Positions 44,955 to 55,871 of a stretch of DNA of 64,000 bases are shown here, piece by piece. The first letter of the stretch is position 1. Every line of letters starts with the position of its first letter. A program made the translations under genes and the position numbers. A model generated the notes under the pieces. It was not told where the DNA came from, made no database searches, and saw only the letters and a list, made by a program, of their open reading frames with translations. Origin of the DNA: Moniliophthora roreri (lineage: Eukaryota > Basidiomycota > Agaricomycetes > Agaricales > Marasmiaceae); the NCBI GenBank assembly GCA_001466705.2, contig LATX02000100.1, forward strand, positions 682,001-746,000. The letters are read 5' to 3'.

Positions 44955-47900
44955 CTACCATCCCCTCCGTCTACCTCCCTTGCCCCACTTCTCTACCAAA
45001 AACTCTGTCATAAACTCGTACACTTCCCTGTTACCGCCTCGTTTAGTTATCGAATGGTCACTGTAATCGTAGTTCAACGTTAGGACGTGTTACAGAAGAC
45101 ACGAAAATGACACAAACCTATCAGTAAACATCCTAAACCTCCACCCTCTCACTTGCTCACTTGTCAGCATATCAATCAGGTGGGCAGAGTTAGCGTAGTG
45201 CACGTTATCATCGCCACTACGTCAATCGTTTTCGTTAGTATGGATTAAAAAGTTCTACGAAGAAAGATAAGGACGTACCTTCCATGTGCAAGGAGGAAAT
45301 TGGCATTCTTGAACCCTTCAACGTGTGATATCGAAGCATTGACATATCCACCTGGGTTAAGCTCAGGGAGGTTCATGTACCGTTCGGTGTATATCGAGTC
45401 TGTATACCGCCAATTCAGGTCGAGCGATAACAGAAAGGAAGATGTAGGAAACGCACCGTACATCAACCAACTAGTCACAGGCGCAACACTGATACCCAAC
45501 GAATGTATACCCTCATTCATTTCGAGGACTTTGGAAGCCATAAAGCCACCATATGACCACCCCCAGATACCGATTCGTTTGGGGTCGACGTATGATTTGG
45601 AGGCCCATTGTCTGTGGAGAAAAAGGGTGGGTTAGTTACGTTACAGGTGAGCGAGAAGAGCAAGGCGAATGGGTGAACAGGAAAATGCTATGTCCGAGAA
45701 AGGTGAAGTGAAAAAGGAAGAAGCAGGATCGACACCTGCTCTGAAATTATCAACTGCCAGGAGAGACCAAGGCGGTGTCCTATATCATCGGAGTTGATTG
45801 GTGTCTCCGATTACGACTTTCGGACCTGATATAGCCGGTAATAATGCAAAGAATGAAAGCTGCGTCGGTAATGCCAACCACATCGTCGTTGGCTGCCTGC
45901 CATGAACCTGTAACTTGGACAGCAAGAACCCTTTGACCTGGTGATCATATTACAAGAAACAGGCGAGCTGAACTCTGATCGGGCAGCAGAGCAGTACACC
46001 CGATATCCTCATTCGCAAACTAAACAATGAAGTAGCAAGCCGGTGTACCCAGTTTGTACCCCGTTTGTACCATCACTGTGAATCTAGGAGGCAATTGAGT
46101 GTTGCAGGCGAATGAGCACACATTCGCAACCGAAACTTGATTAGATGTGTGATGCTCGGTGCCTGCGCTCTCGTCGGTGTTGCTGAGAATGATGGTAATT
46201 TTCGGTGTTGATCCACGGCAAGCGATAGACCCCGTGAACAGGCAGCATGGCGGGTTCAGACTCGGACTCTACGGTACCGGTACCCCTCTGCCCTAAATGG
46301 TGCTGGGCAAGCGGCCTGGTCTTTTCTCCTGCATTGGTGGAAATGACGGTGGTTTCGGGACTTCATCCGCAACAGGTAAGACCTTGTGAGCTGTCATGAA
46401 GAAGGTGCAGGCAGTAGCTGGCACAACAAAAAAAATGTGCCAAATGGGCTTGGTATCCGAAAGGTAACAGCACCTCAAAAGTGCAGTCCAGACACCTGGA
46501 ATGCATCAAGTCGAGGCTTCTGCATAACAAGCGACAGATCCTGTGAATACTCGTGGGGAGGGTGCAGGCGGTAGCTGGCACGACAAGATGTGACAAATGG
46601 GCTTGGTATCCGAAGATTAACAGCACCTCAAAAGTGCAGTCCATACACCCGGAACGTATCAAGTTGAGGGCTCTGCATATCGGGCAACAGACCCCGTGAA
46701 CAATCGTGAAGAGGATCCTGGCGTGCCAAATGGACTTGGTATCCTGAACATGCAGTCCGGATAACTCGCGCCAAAAGTTGGAGCCCTGTGAAGAGGGTGG
46801 GGTTATCGAGATGTACCAACTGTATGGGATCTGCGTTTCCCAAACCCAGCTCCTTGAATGAGTAGCCAACCCCTCTCCCCAAAACGCGCCAAGTTGGGGG
46901 TTCCGCGTTACTGGTGTAACGGACCCTGTGAAAAGGGTGCCAGATGCGAGATGGAGTTTTGGGCAGATCTGTGTTTCCCAAACCCTGCGCGTAACAAGCG
47001 ACAGGAACAAAACAAAAAACTCGTAAACACCGCTACCGGGGGTTGTGGCAAAGTGGAGCTTTGGCAGATCTGCGTTGTCCAAATTCGCGTAACAAGGAGA
47101 ATCCCGCTATGGGGATGTGGACTTGAGATGCTTTAGTAGATCCGCGTCTCCAAACCCAGTCATGGTACCCAGAACTATGGGTCGTGGTTCTTGATGATTG
47201 GTATCAATCTCCAGATGTCGACCCCCGAACGTGTACGTAGCGGTACCGGCACCTCTCTTCTTGGCGTTGGGGAGAGGTATTCATCACGGGGGTAGAGGCT
47301 GCTGCTGTTGTGAATTGGATCACCTCGTAGGAGTACTCGGGGAATGAGAAAGGTGCTGGCTGGCGTTGGGATACCTTGTCACCACATACCCTGGGACAAA
47401 CACAGGCGACATTCCTGGGCGCGAATGCTGGACACGTCTCTCGGGGCGTATCTGAAGTTGAGCCATGCCAGACGTTGGCGTATCGCGTATCGCAAGATGT
47501 GTCTTTTGCCCATGTCCTCTATCCCTTCGTCTCGGAACCCCAAACCCAGTATATTTGCCCACCCGCCAATCTCGAAGCTTACCCTGCCTTGGTGGGCTGG
47601 GCGTAGGCAAGCCAGCCTCGGTATCGCAACACCATCAGAGACGGCGCTCGGTCAAACACCATCTCCCTATAATGACCCAAAGCGCTCAAGGCGCCGACAA
47701 CCTCTCTTCCCAAAACCATTGGTAGCAGGAGAAGGGAAAAGCATCCGACGGTAGATCGCTGGCCGCTGTGAATTGGACAGGTATACTGGATGCAGCGAGG
47801 GGCACCACCACCTCTGGAACGAGCGAGTGAGGGATGTGCTAGCCCATGCCTTTCTCTCGCTACGTACCCACCACCCAAACTTGAGCGCTCGGTAGAACGG

Positions 47901-50900
47901 ATCCTACGTATCCCGTCTCGGAGACCAAACGTCGGGCGTATTACACAAATCTCACCCCCGACGGAAGAGATGTTATCGAGGAGGCAATGTATATTCGTCT
48001 CCAGGCTCCAAAGCCAAGGCGCCACGTTTGTATTTGAGAATGATGTAGGTACCAAACGCCGTACCCGATACCGAGAGGTAATCTGCCTGCCTGCGTAACA
48101 AATTCGCTCGTGTAAACCAACGTGAACTACTTGAAAGCCAGGTATCCATATCGCAACGCCGGATGTTGCCCAGTACGTGCCGGATGTATCTGATGCTGAA
48201 CCCACGCCGACGGGAGAGGTGTTGGTATCGGGTAGGTGCAAACTCCAAGGGTAGTGGTACTGTCTACCCTAAGACCTGACCCAAGGCGCCGTGTTTGAGA
48301 GCGACGTGGGTGGTGTATTGGTATCGAGTATCGGGTATGGGTTAGGTACATCTTCGTCTCCCAAACTTCAAGGGAAGGAACCGCGTTTGTGTTTGAGAGC
48401 GATGGTAGTAACGCCGTACCCGGAACCAGGGAGAGAGAGGTATCTGCCCGCCTCTGATGGATGTATTCTCCTCGCAGATCAGATCTGGAGCTCCGTATAT
48501 CGCAACATACGGGATGCGCAGATTCGGGGTGCTCGTAGCTTGCAACCAAACATTCGTCTTCGTCTTGGTCACGGTGACACGGACGATACTGGGTTCGAGG
48601 ACAGAGGGTAGAGGGTAGAGGGTAGAGGGTAGAGGGTAGAGGGTAGAGGGTAGAGGGTAGAGGGTAGAGGGTAGAGGATGGAGGCTATGAACCGGAAGTA
48701 AAAAAAAAAAGCTCGGGCGTAAAAAGATTCCACGTACTTCAAAAACATTCCCAAGCCTGCACGACCTGTCTTCTGTCTTTTCACGGCACCCGAGGCATTG
48801 AACGACGACGACGCTGGGATAGAGGGTAGAAGCTGTAAACCGGAGGTAAGAAAGAATTACTCAAGCGTAAAGAAAGTGAACTCGCCATCACTTACCCAAA
48901 CTCCGAACCAAAACACCAGATATCGAGGGCACAACACCATCGGTTGCGTGTGTGCATCTTATGCAATCCACCAGCTATCCATATCCATGTCGCCTTTGGT
49001 CTCCCTCTCTCCGAAGCAACACGCAGCAAAAAGAAAACAAAACAAAAAAGATCAAGAAACCCACCCACTCACCTAGCAGCCTCAACCTGATCCCTTCCCT
49101 CCCAAAACCCAAGATTTCCTTTAACCGGATTCCTCAATTTACGCCCTTTATATCCTGTTCCCCTGTAAAGCGCCGACATCAGCGCCCAAAACGTCCCAAA
49201 AAACACACAAACGCACCTCCCATCAACAACAACCACCACATACCCCAACTCACAAACCAAATAATCATCCCAACCTCTTCTCCATATCGTATCCACAGTC
49301 TGACTTGCCGGACCTCCATACACATGGAAAAGGACAGCGTATTTGGTTCGACCCGAATCATCAAATTTGGGTGATGGGGGGCGAAATTCGATCGTGTTGA
49401 GATCGTATCCGTCGATGGTGATACTTCCATGAACAACAGTAGGAGATTCGTATTCTCGTGTGACGTTGGCCAATGCTTCGTTCATATTTAGGATGTATTC
49501 CCAATCTAACATCATCGTTAGTCATTGCGTAACAACAATGAAGGGAGGGAAAAACCTACCACTATCATTTGTCGACAGAACCTTTTGCCAAGGCACCCCC
49601 GGACCTAGATAACTCAGAACGTGGAATCCGGCTTGAGGACTAAAATCCGTCGAGAAATAGCCTTGTTCGATTACTTCGCCGTCTTGGAGGATGCTTTCTG
49701 TGCCTGTACCGGAGACGTAGGATTTTGTTATCCAGGTTGGTTCTTGTGGTGACGTGGACAACGAAGCAGAGTATAAATGTCTTTCGACGGAACTTTGCTT
49801 TGTGGATTCAAAGTACCTAACCCAACGCGCCGACCGTTAGCCCCCCCAAAAAAAAGAGAAACAAAGAAAAGACAAGGAACGTACACCAAACCCTTCTCCT
49901 CGTCAACCCCCTTGACACCTCCAACAACCTCCCACTCTCCTTGGGTAATCCATTTGGGTTCCCCACTATCCGGTGGAGAAAAGAGCGCGATATGGTTGAA
50001 ACCTTGTTTGGTGGGTAAAACGTCGAGGTAGGCGTTTAGACTCGGTATAGGGTGGATATTTTGATTCTACTCGCGGGTGAGCACGCAAACAAAATGAAAA
50101 GTGTGAGGCGAGCGAGGACGGTGTACGTACACTCTCAATCCACCCTTCATCCCCTTCTTCCCCATCTTTACCCAATTTCCTCGTTACCTTTCCTTGCACC
50201 TCCTGCACCCCATTTCTAGACGAAAAATCGAAATACACCACTCTCCCATCATCCGCGTTCCTATTAACCTCCTTAACAATCAACTCATTCTCATTCACCC
50301 ACGCCACTTCCATAATCACACTATCGTTCCTCGGTTTACGATCTTGCCAACCCAACTCTACATCTGTAAACTCTGTTGATGTAGGTGAGGTCGGTAAACC
50401 GACAAGATGGACATTGACGATTGGATTTGGGTATCCGGGTTTGGGGTACCGCATGGTAACGGATGAAGTGTAGGGGTTGACGGTGTGTGCGTCGTTGGTG
50501 GGGTTGTATATTGGGAATGTGAATTCGGGTACCTGTGGGCGTCGGCATCGTTAGCAACCGTGTCAAAAGAAAACAAAAAAGGCGAGGGAGAAACGACTAA
50601 CGTCCGTCTCATCAAACTCGAGATAAACCACTTTATCACCTCCAGGAGCCCACCAAACCGCGAAATCAGAGCTGAACACCTCTTCTTCATAAACCCAATC
50701 TGGTACACCGTTGAACCGGGTTGCGTTTCCTGTTTGGGTAATACGTATAGGAGAGGTGTTGGGTAATGCGGATGGGAGGTAGTATAGGTCGTTGGATTGA
50801 ATAAAGACGAGGGATGCTGCTTGGGAAGAGGGAGACCAAGATGCGTAGGATGTGGTAGGTGGGTGTGTGGGTGGAGTGATGGGGTGTGTGGTGTGTGTTG

Positions 50901-51674
50901 TGAGGGAGTGGATGTAGTAGTTGCCAAAGGAGGAGTGTCGCCATTGCTGTCGGGAGGCGTGTTAGTCCACATATCGTAGAGAGAAGGGAACGTACGACTT
51001 GCCTTTTGATAATCAGCCTTTACGAGCAACCACTCCCCGTCTGGACTCAACGACCAATCTCCGTTATTGAACAAGACCATATTCCCTTGTTCGTCCTTTA
51101 TATCCTTCCTATCAACCAAATCTTTGGTGGTATTACTCTTCAAATCGATCAAGAGGATTTTAGATCCTTTCTCGACGCTGAATACACCATCACCTGCTTC
51201 CGCGACCCATTCGACGGAAACACGGGGAGCGTAGAATGTTCCGTTCCATAGAGCATCCATGGTAATCTTCTTGAAACCCTTGTTGCTATTTCGGAGGTAG
51301 GTATTGGATCCACTGTATGTATGTGCAGCAATGATACCGATTAGACATGAGAGAAGGATGAGGGAGATGATACTGGTGAGAAGGTATCGGATACCGTTGG
51401 GTCGTTGGCGTTGGTTTGGTTTGCCATTTGGATGTCCTAGTTCGGCGTATGAAGGACTACCAGGTGCTTTAGTGAGTAATTCTTCCTCTTCTTCTTCACT
51501 ACCGCTATCTGAAGAAGGGGGATCAAAAGGACCTTCGCCGTAGTATATAGGTAAAGTTGGTTTGGGAGAGATACTGGATTTTGTGGATTTGATGGAAGGA
51601 GCGAGGGTTGAAGCGGCGTCGATGTCGTCGCTATCTTCTGTAGAGAGTGAGGTATAGCCCGTGTGGGGGGGCAT
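44955..51674 (-). CDS. Dipeptidyl aminopeptidase, type IV family (vacuolar/Golgi)
   Basis: Ten exons join in phase to 924 codons plus stop: 51674-51003, 50946-50602, 50532-50131, 50066-49885, 49816-49560, 49505-49217, 49162-49073, 45611-45279, 45216-45118, 45060-44955. An acidic cytosolic tail of about 95 residues precedes one membrane span (about 96-117, [20 protein letters not shown]), so it is a type II membrane protein like yeast Dap2 and Ste13. A beta-propeller region follows. The C-terminal alpha/beta hydrolase has Ser765 in GWSYGG, Asp859 in GSGDDNVH and His892 in DSDHSI. Such enzymes remove X-Pro or X-Ala pairs from N-termini, maturing or degrading peptides. Intron 1 has a GC donor (GCAAGT) and intron 7 is 3461 bases long. 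The Met at 51674 is preferred to one 17 codons upstream because it matches the usual short acidic start. Confidence 0.92.
45612..49072 (-). repeat. Giant intron of DPP copy B with degenerate repeat array
   Basis: Donor GTGAGT (end at 49072) and acceptor TTTCTCCACAG with a nearby CTAAC branch-like site are kept, so the 3461-base intron may still splice. Units marked by CAAATGGGCTTGGTATCCG lie at about 46440, 46594 and 46726 with spacings of about 154 and 132. These match the spacings in copy A. It also holds seven-base repeats at 48600 and many blocks seen in copy A. The array must predate the tandem duplication. Confidence 0.75.
48602..48676 (+). repeat. Seven-base minisatellite (GAGGGTA)
   Basis: About ten units of AGAGGGT lie inside the giant intron of copy B. 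Copy A has only one or two units at the matching place (near 37000), so this expanded after the duplication. Confidence 0.85.
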
Positions 51675-52424
51675 GATAGCGGCGGACTGGTTCCTGTCGT
51701 CGTCGTGGCAGGCAACAAAGAGCACAGCAAGCTGAGCAAATCAGTCGCTGCCGCGCTTGTCAAAAATAGGCGCTCGCTCATTTCATCTGTCTCCGAAACG
51801 CCGAACAGAACCATTCTGACCATTCTATTCGCAGCAGCTGTCGAAATGTCATCTTGTTACAAAGGACGTCAATGCTCAAGAGAAGGCGAAACGGGCATAT
51901 AGTGAAGGAAGGCCGCCCCCGAGCCCATGGGAGGCACCTCCTTTAATTCCTCTTCATTGACGCCCTCCAGCTGGGCGGTGGCGATCCTATTATGCAGGCG
52001 TCGAGTCTTCAGGCCGTCGGTGTCTGAATCCAATCAATCTCGCAAGTTGGGTGAGATGATGTGATCCGCCTTTTTTTCGAGTACATGTAGGGATATCTAC
52101 GTTGAAACCATCTACATAGTACTGGTAATGGAAGTATTTGTGAGCAAAAGGAATTGGCGTTACGCCCATGGCAAACTCGCGTCGCCGATGTGTTGCAAGC
52201 ACTTAACCTCTACTTACCACTATTATCAAATTTGAATACATTTAAATTGAGTTATGGGCGCGGAGGAAAATGAATGTCCATCGGAGCCTGTTGGCGGTAA
52301 AGTTTTGCTAGTTGGTAATGTTGCGCCTCTGGCTCAAATATTGTACTAGTTTCTCGTCCATTAAACAAACACGCCGCCTGTCGATATGATCGTTTCATCT
52401 TAAAAAGTATACACAGGGCTCAAG
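51675..52424. other. Divergent promoter region between DPP (-) and SSP member C (+)
   Basis: About 750 bases without a credible gene. It should hold the DPP promoter and upstream elements of SSP C. No particular operator could be recognised. Confidence 0.45.
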
Positions 52425-52434
52425 TATAAAGAGG
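52425..52434 (+). promoter_or_regulatory. TATA box of SSP member C
   Basis: TATAAAGAGG lies 40 bases before the ATG. This is closer than in the other members, so its leader is shorter. Confidence 0.55.
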
Positions 52435-52464
52435 ACTCGATTTGAATCCCTTTCTTCACTCAAC

Positions 52465-52922
52465 ATGCAACTCAAACTCACTACTCTCTTTACCGCCATC
52501 ATCCTCGCAGCCAGCTCCTTGGCTGCTCCCACCGGCGAGCCCGAAGCCGTCGAGAAACGTGATGACTGCGTTGTCAACGCCAGTATAATCACCCAATACA
52601 ACGAAAATTTCCTTAGACGCTACCATATCGCCTATTCGACTACCAAGCCAGATGTTGACATGGCGTCCGGTTGTAGTGCTTGGTTAGATCAGAGCATTAA
52701 AGGCAAGTATCCTTCTCTGTTTTTTTAATCTTTTGTTGACCAACCTCGATAGACAAATGTGCCGGACTCCAGCAAAATTTCCAGTGTTACTACAATTCGC
52801 TTGTCGGGAGTTGGGTTATTGAAGATAGCGAAGCACTCGGTCCTGCTGGGTGGGCCCAGATTAATTGTATGACGGGTCAATTCCGTGAGGTTTGGGCTAA
52901 TAATCTTGGGTGTCGAGTTTAA
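52465..52922 (+). CDS. Small secreted cysteine-rich protein, member C
   Basis: Exons 52465-52702 and 52753-52922 give 135 codons plus stop. The signal peptide MQLKLTTLFTAIILAASSLA is followed by a propeptide ending in EKRDD and a mature region with six cysteines. Conserved blocks are AYSTTKPDVDMASGC, QCYYNSLVGSWVIEDSEALGP, AQINC and GC near the end. The 50-base intron again has the donor GCAAGT. Unlike A, B and D it has no DPP 3' end immediately downstream of its start side, but the intact DPP promoter is 790 bases away. It is more diverged from A and B than they are from each other. Confidence 0.85.
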
Positions 52923-53627
52923 ATAAGTACGGTGAGTCTAGATTTCATGCTTACCTTTTGGTCTTTAATAAGATGATTCATTAGGAAGATGGTGACGCCG
53001 ACGTCGTTTGAATCCTTCGTTTCCTCAGTCCGGATTATGCACTTTTATGCACTTGCTTAAAATGCTTGCACGGGTTGTCGTTCAAATGTTGAGAATCCTG
53101 GAGGACCGGTCAATCAACTTTAGCCATGCTAGTTAGAGAACAAAACAAACGCTCTGAGAGTGAGGAAAGCTTTATTCAAATTGACTTTTTGGACCATCAC
53201 TTTGAAAGACAGTCTGACACAAAGATTGAAAGAATAGGTAACTCACCGCAACACATGGAACCAGATGCTCCACGTTTCCGGGTATGAGTCTCTCGAGACT
53301 CATACCTGGAACAGACAACGCGGGCTTCATAGTGAGAGCTGTCTTGGCAAGCAGACAATGGACCCGCCGGCGCTAGGTAAATTTGCGCTTCATCTGCACC
53401 TTCAGGCTGTCCCGATTCTCGACTACATCTAGCCATGGGTCCCTTATAATAATGGTCCCTCGTATGTGCCGTTAGTGGTGAAAGATTGCAGTCACGCTTG
53501 GAAGATGAAATTGGAAAGATTGCCGATCAGAATTTTTTATGAACGAGGCACGTGTTGGATGATAATCTCCAGCCAATCAGAAGGAGCAGCTAGAAGGCAG
53601 GTCGTTTCTTGCCTTCGTAACTTAACC
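52923..53627. other. Interval between SSP C and the first MYND gene
   Basis: About 700 bases. Short open stretches have no recognisable features. It contains the 3' flank of SSP C and the upstream region of the MYND gene. Confidence 0.45.
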
Positions 53628-55585
53628 ATGCCACCACAACGATCCCAAAGTCTGGGCGAGGATACTAAAGTGTGTACCAATCAAATCATATTCCAGAAAG
53701 GTCACTAAATTAATCTCCCCTCCAGGATAGAAAGCTTTGTCCCCGTGATCGTCGTGTTGAACAAATCACCAGATTTCTCCAGACAAACTTTCGACAGCAA
53801 GACTCGGACGAAATCCTGAAAACTCTTTCATCCCCTGTTCCTTCATCTCTGGATGTCTCCCGTCCTTCAAAAGAGATTCTCCATACATTCAACTGCCTCC
53901 ACTTTGCGGCCGCTACCAGCCTTACAAGATGGTCCCACACTCGCACAATCTTTTGGGATCTGTGGCCACACATTTGCCGCTGGACAACATTTCTTATCCA
54001 AAATTGTATCATTGATTCTTTGCCGCATACAATTCAGGGCGTCGAATTTGTCGAACATGTCATATATCTGGTGCAATTGGTCTCTCAAATTCCACGATCA
54101 GGTATCATCCCCGGTTTACGGTGAATCGAACCAACTTTCAGCACTCTGCGCGCATACCCCTCTGTTCTTCCCAACCATGTTACATGCTGCGATCGTCTTG
54201 GCCGAGCGCGGAAATCCATGGTTCGAGTTGTTCATTTCGAGTCTTTTGCAAATCGGCCAGGAAGACGATGAGGAGCATCTGATATCAGACGTGAAGGAAT
54301 TGTGTTCTCGATACGACATCCCTGCATTGGCTCTCAGACTTCTCATTGAGGAGAACGGTAAAGCGGAATGCGACATATACGTATTACACGCCTCTGTGCA
54401 GCTATTTCATTTAGCAGTCACTCGTGCGACTGACCGCAACCCAGGGCCAACCTATCGAACTCTCCTCCTGAAAAACTTGGTCAAATGGCTCGTACGCACC
54501 ATGTCATACATCTCCTCACATCTTCACACAATGCTTACTACCGATAACTGGCAACGTGCATTTGAAACATTGAGAGGGTGTGCCTATCATGTTCGGTTCT
54601 GTACCACATACTTGGGTCATGCCTGCGTCACAGATGCGCTTGATTGCCAGCTTCTTGTGACCATGGTCAAAACCGCATACCTCCCGTTCCAATCTGACAG
54701 GATACCAGGATCAGAAGTGACTATATTAACCGACCAATATAGCTCTCTTCTCACGGCCCTCCTGCCTTTCCTCGTGTTTCGTTCAGTCGTCTACCGGATC
54801 CTGAAGCAACTCGAGAGGGTCAGGAGCATTAGAATCCCCAACGTGCTCACAAATGATCCATTCCGAGATGCTCTCAAACAAATTAATGAATTGGCACACA
54901 ATTACAGAACAAGCATTCGCAAGTTTGATGAAGAACGGCCATGCTTGAATGCTCTGGTACGTGGGTATGCGTGGCTATTTCGTCGGTTCGATGAAATCAA
55001 CTTTTTTTTTCTCTAGTGTCCCCATCAAGTTATGCCAGATCGAAAGGCCAAGCGTTGCGCTCAGTGTCAAGTCGCGATATACTGTTCCCGTGAGTGCCAA
55101 CGCATGGACAGGAAGCTCCGTCACCGAAAGAGATGCAAACCGATTTCACTCGGTAAGGGTCCTAGCTGAACAACTCATTCACAAAGTGTTGTTTAGGCTT
55201 TCCCAATCCAGTTACTGAACTCGATCTCGCGTTCATAAAGGCCCATGTCAGGTTAACAACCTTGGAATCGCAGAGAGGGGACATCTTACACGCTATGATG
55301 GACAAACGGACAAGGGAAAAGGCAATCGGAACGGGCATACTTCTTGAATTCGGCGCTGTCGAGTTCCCTTTTTGTTTTGAGTTGAAGCCGCTTCCACTCT
55401 GGTTGGATGATCACCCAGGAGATGAATGGCGGGAGAAAAGGCAAGAGGCGATTGCAGCCTTATCAACTATTAAGCCGGATAAGGAATTATTGATTGTTGT
55501 CAACTATCCAGACTTGACCCATCATGGAATGCTGATATACAAGGAGGCGTTTGACTCTCGTATCGTGGGTAAAACGACGTTGTAA
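53628..55585 (+). CDS. MYND-finger protein, first paralogue (one frameshift)
   Basis: Exons are 53628-53669, 53726-54956, 55017-55152 and 55197-55585. A long helical N-terminal region of about 420 residues is followed by a MYND zinc finger (KAKRCAQCQVAIYCSRECQR, then HRKRC). A C-terminal domain with DEWREKRQEAIAAL and LLIVVNYPDLT closes it. MYND fingers bind proline-rich partners. Mushroom genomes hold many such proteins of unknown role. Compared with its partner at 55872-57875, exon 2 has one extra base near 54114, so the protein would end early unless this is a sequencing error. Exon 4 has the same length (389) in both. Confidence 0.75.
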
Positions 55586-55871
55586 TCCCCTTTGCTATCT
55601 GGTATTGAAATGACCGTAGCGTATATATACGTATCTACAGTAACTTTTGAGCCGGACGTGAATATATCATGTAGTCGAAATCATCTCAAGTCCGTATGTT
55701 GGGCTGAACTGTTCACTCTAGCTTAGGCTGACATCATCGAATGAGACTGCACCATGTATTCGTGTTGAATCGTGCTATGGTCAAGACAGAGTACAAATCA
55801 TACTACACCGCAATGAGTACCAAACGACAACGCGAGTCATAATGTTACCCGCAACCAATGCAACTCTCGAG
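55586..55871. other. Short spacer between convergent MYND genes
   Basis: These 286 bases hold the two 3' ends. No stem-like palindrome was noted. Confidence 0.4.

Larger units (their letters stand above)
39632..50052. repeat. Tandem segmental duplication, copy B
   Basis: This is the second copy of the block starting in BCS1 and ending in DPP, in the same orientation as copy A. It is about 3 kb shorter. Beyond 50052 copy B continues into the true 5' exons of DPP. Copy A continues leftward into the true 3' exons of BCS1. That arrangement is what a simple tandem duplication leaves. Confidence 0.85.

Noticed and set aside
48602..48676. Telomere-like repeat
   Set aside because: TAGAGGG resembles but does not equal the fungal TTAGGG repeat, and it lies inside an intron array.
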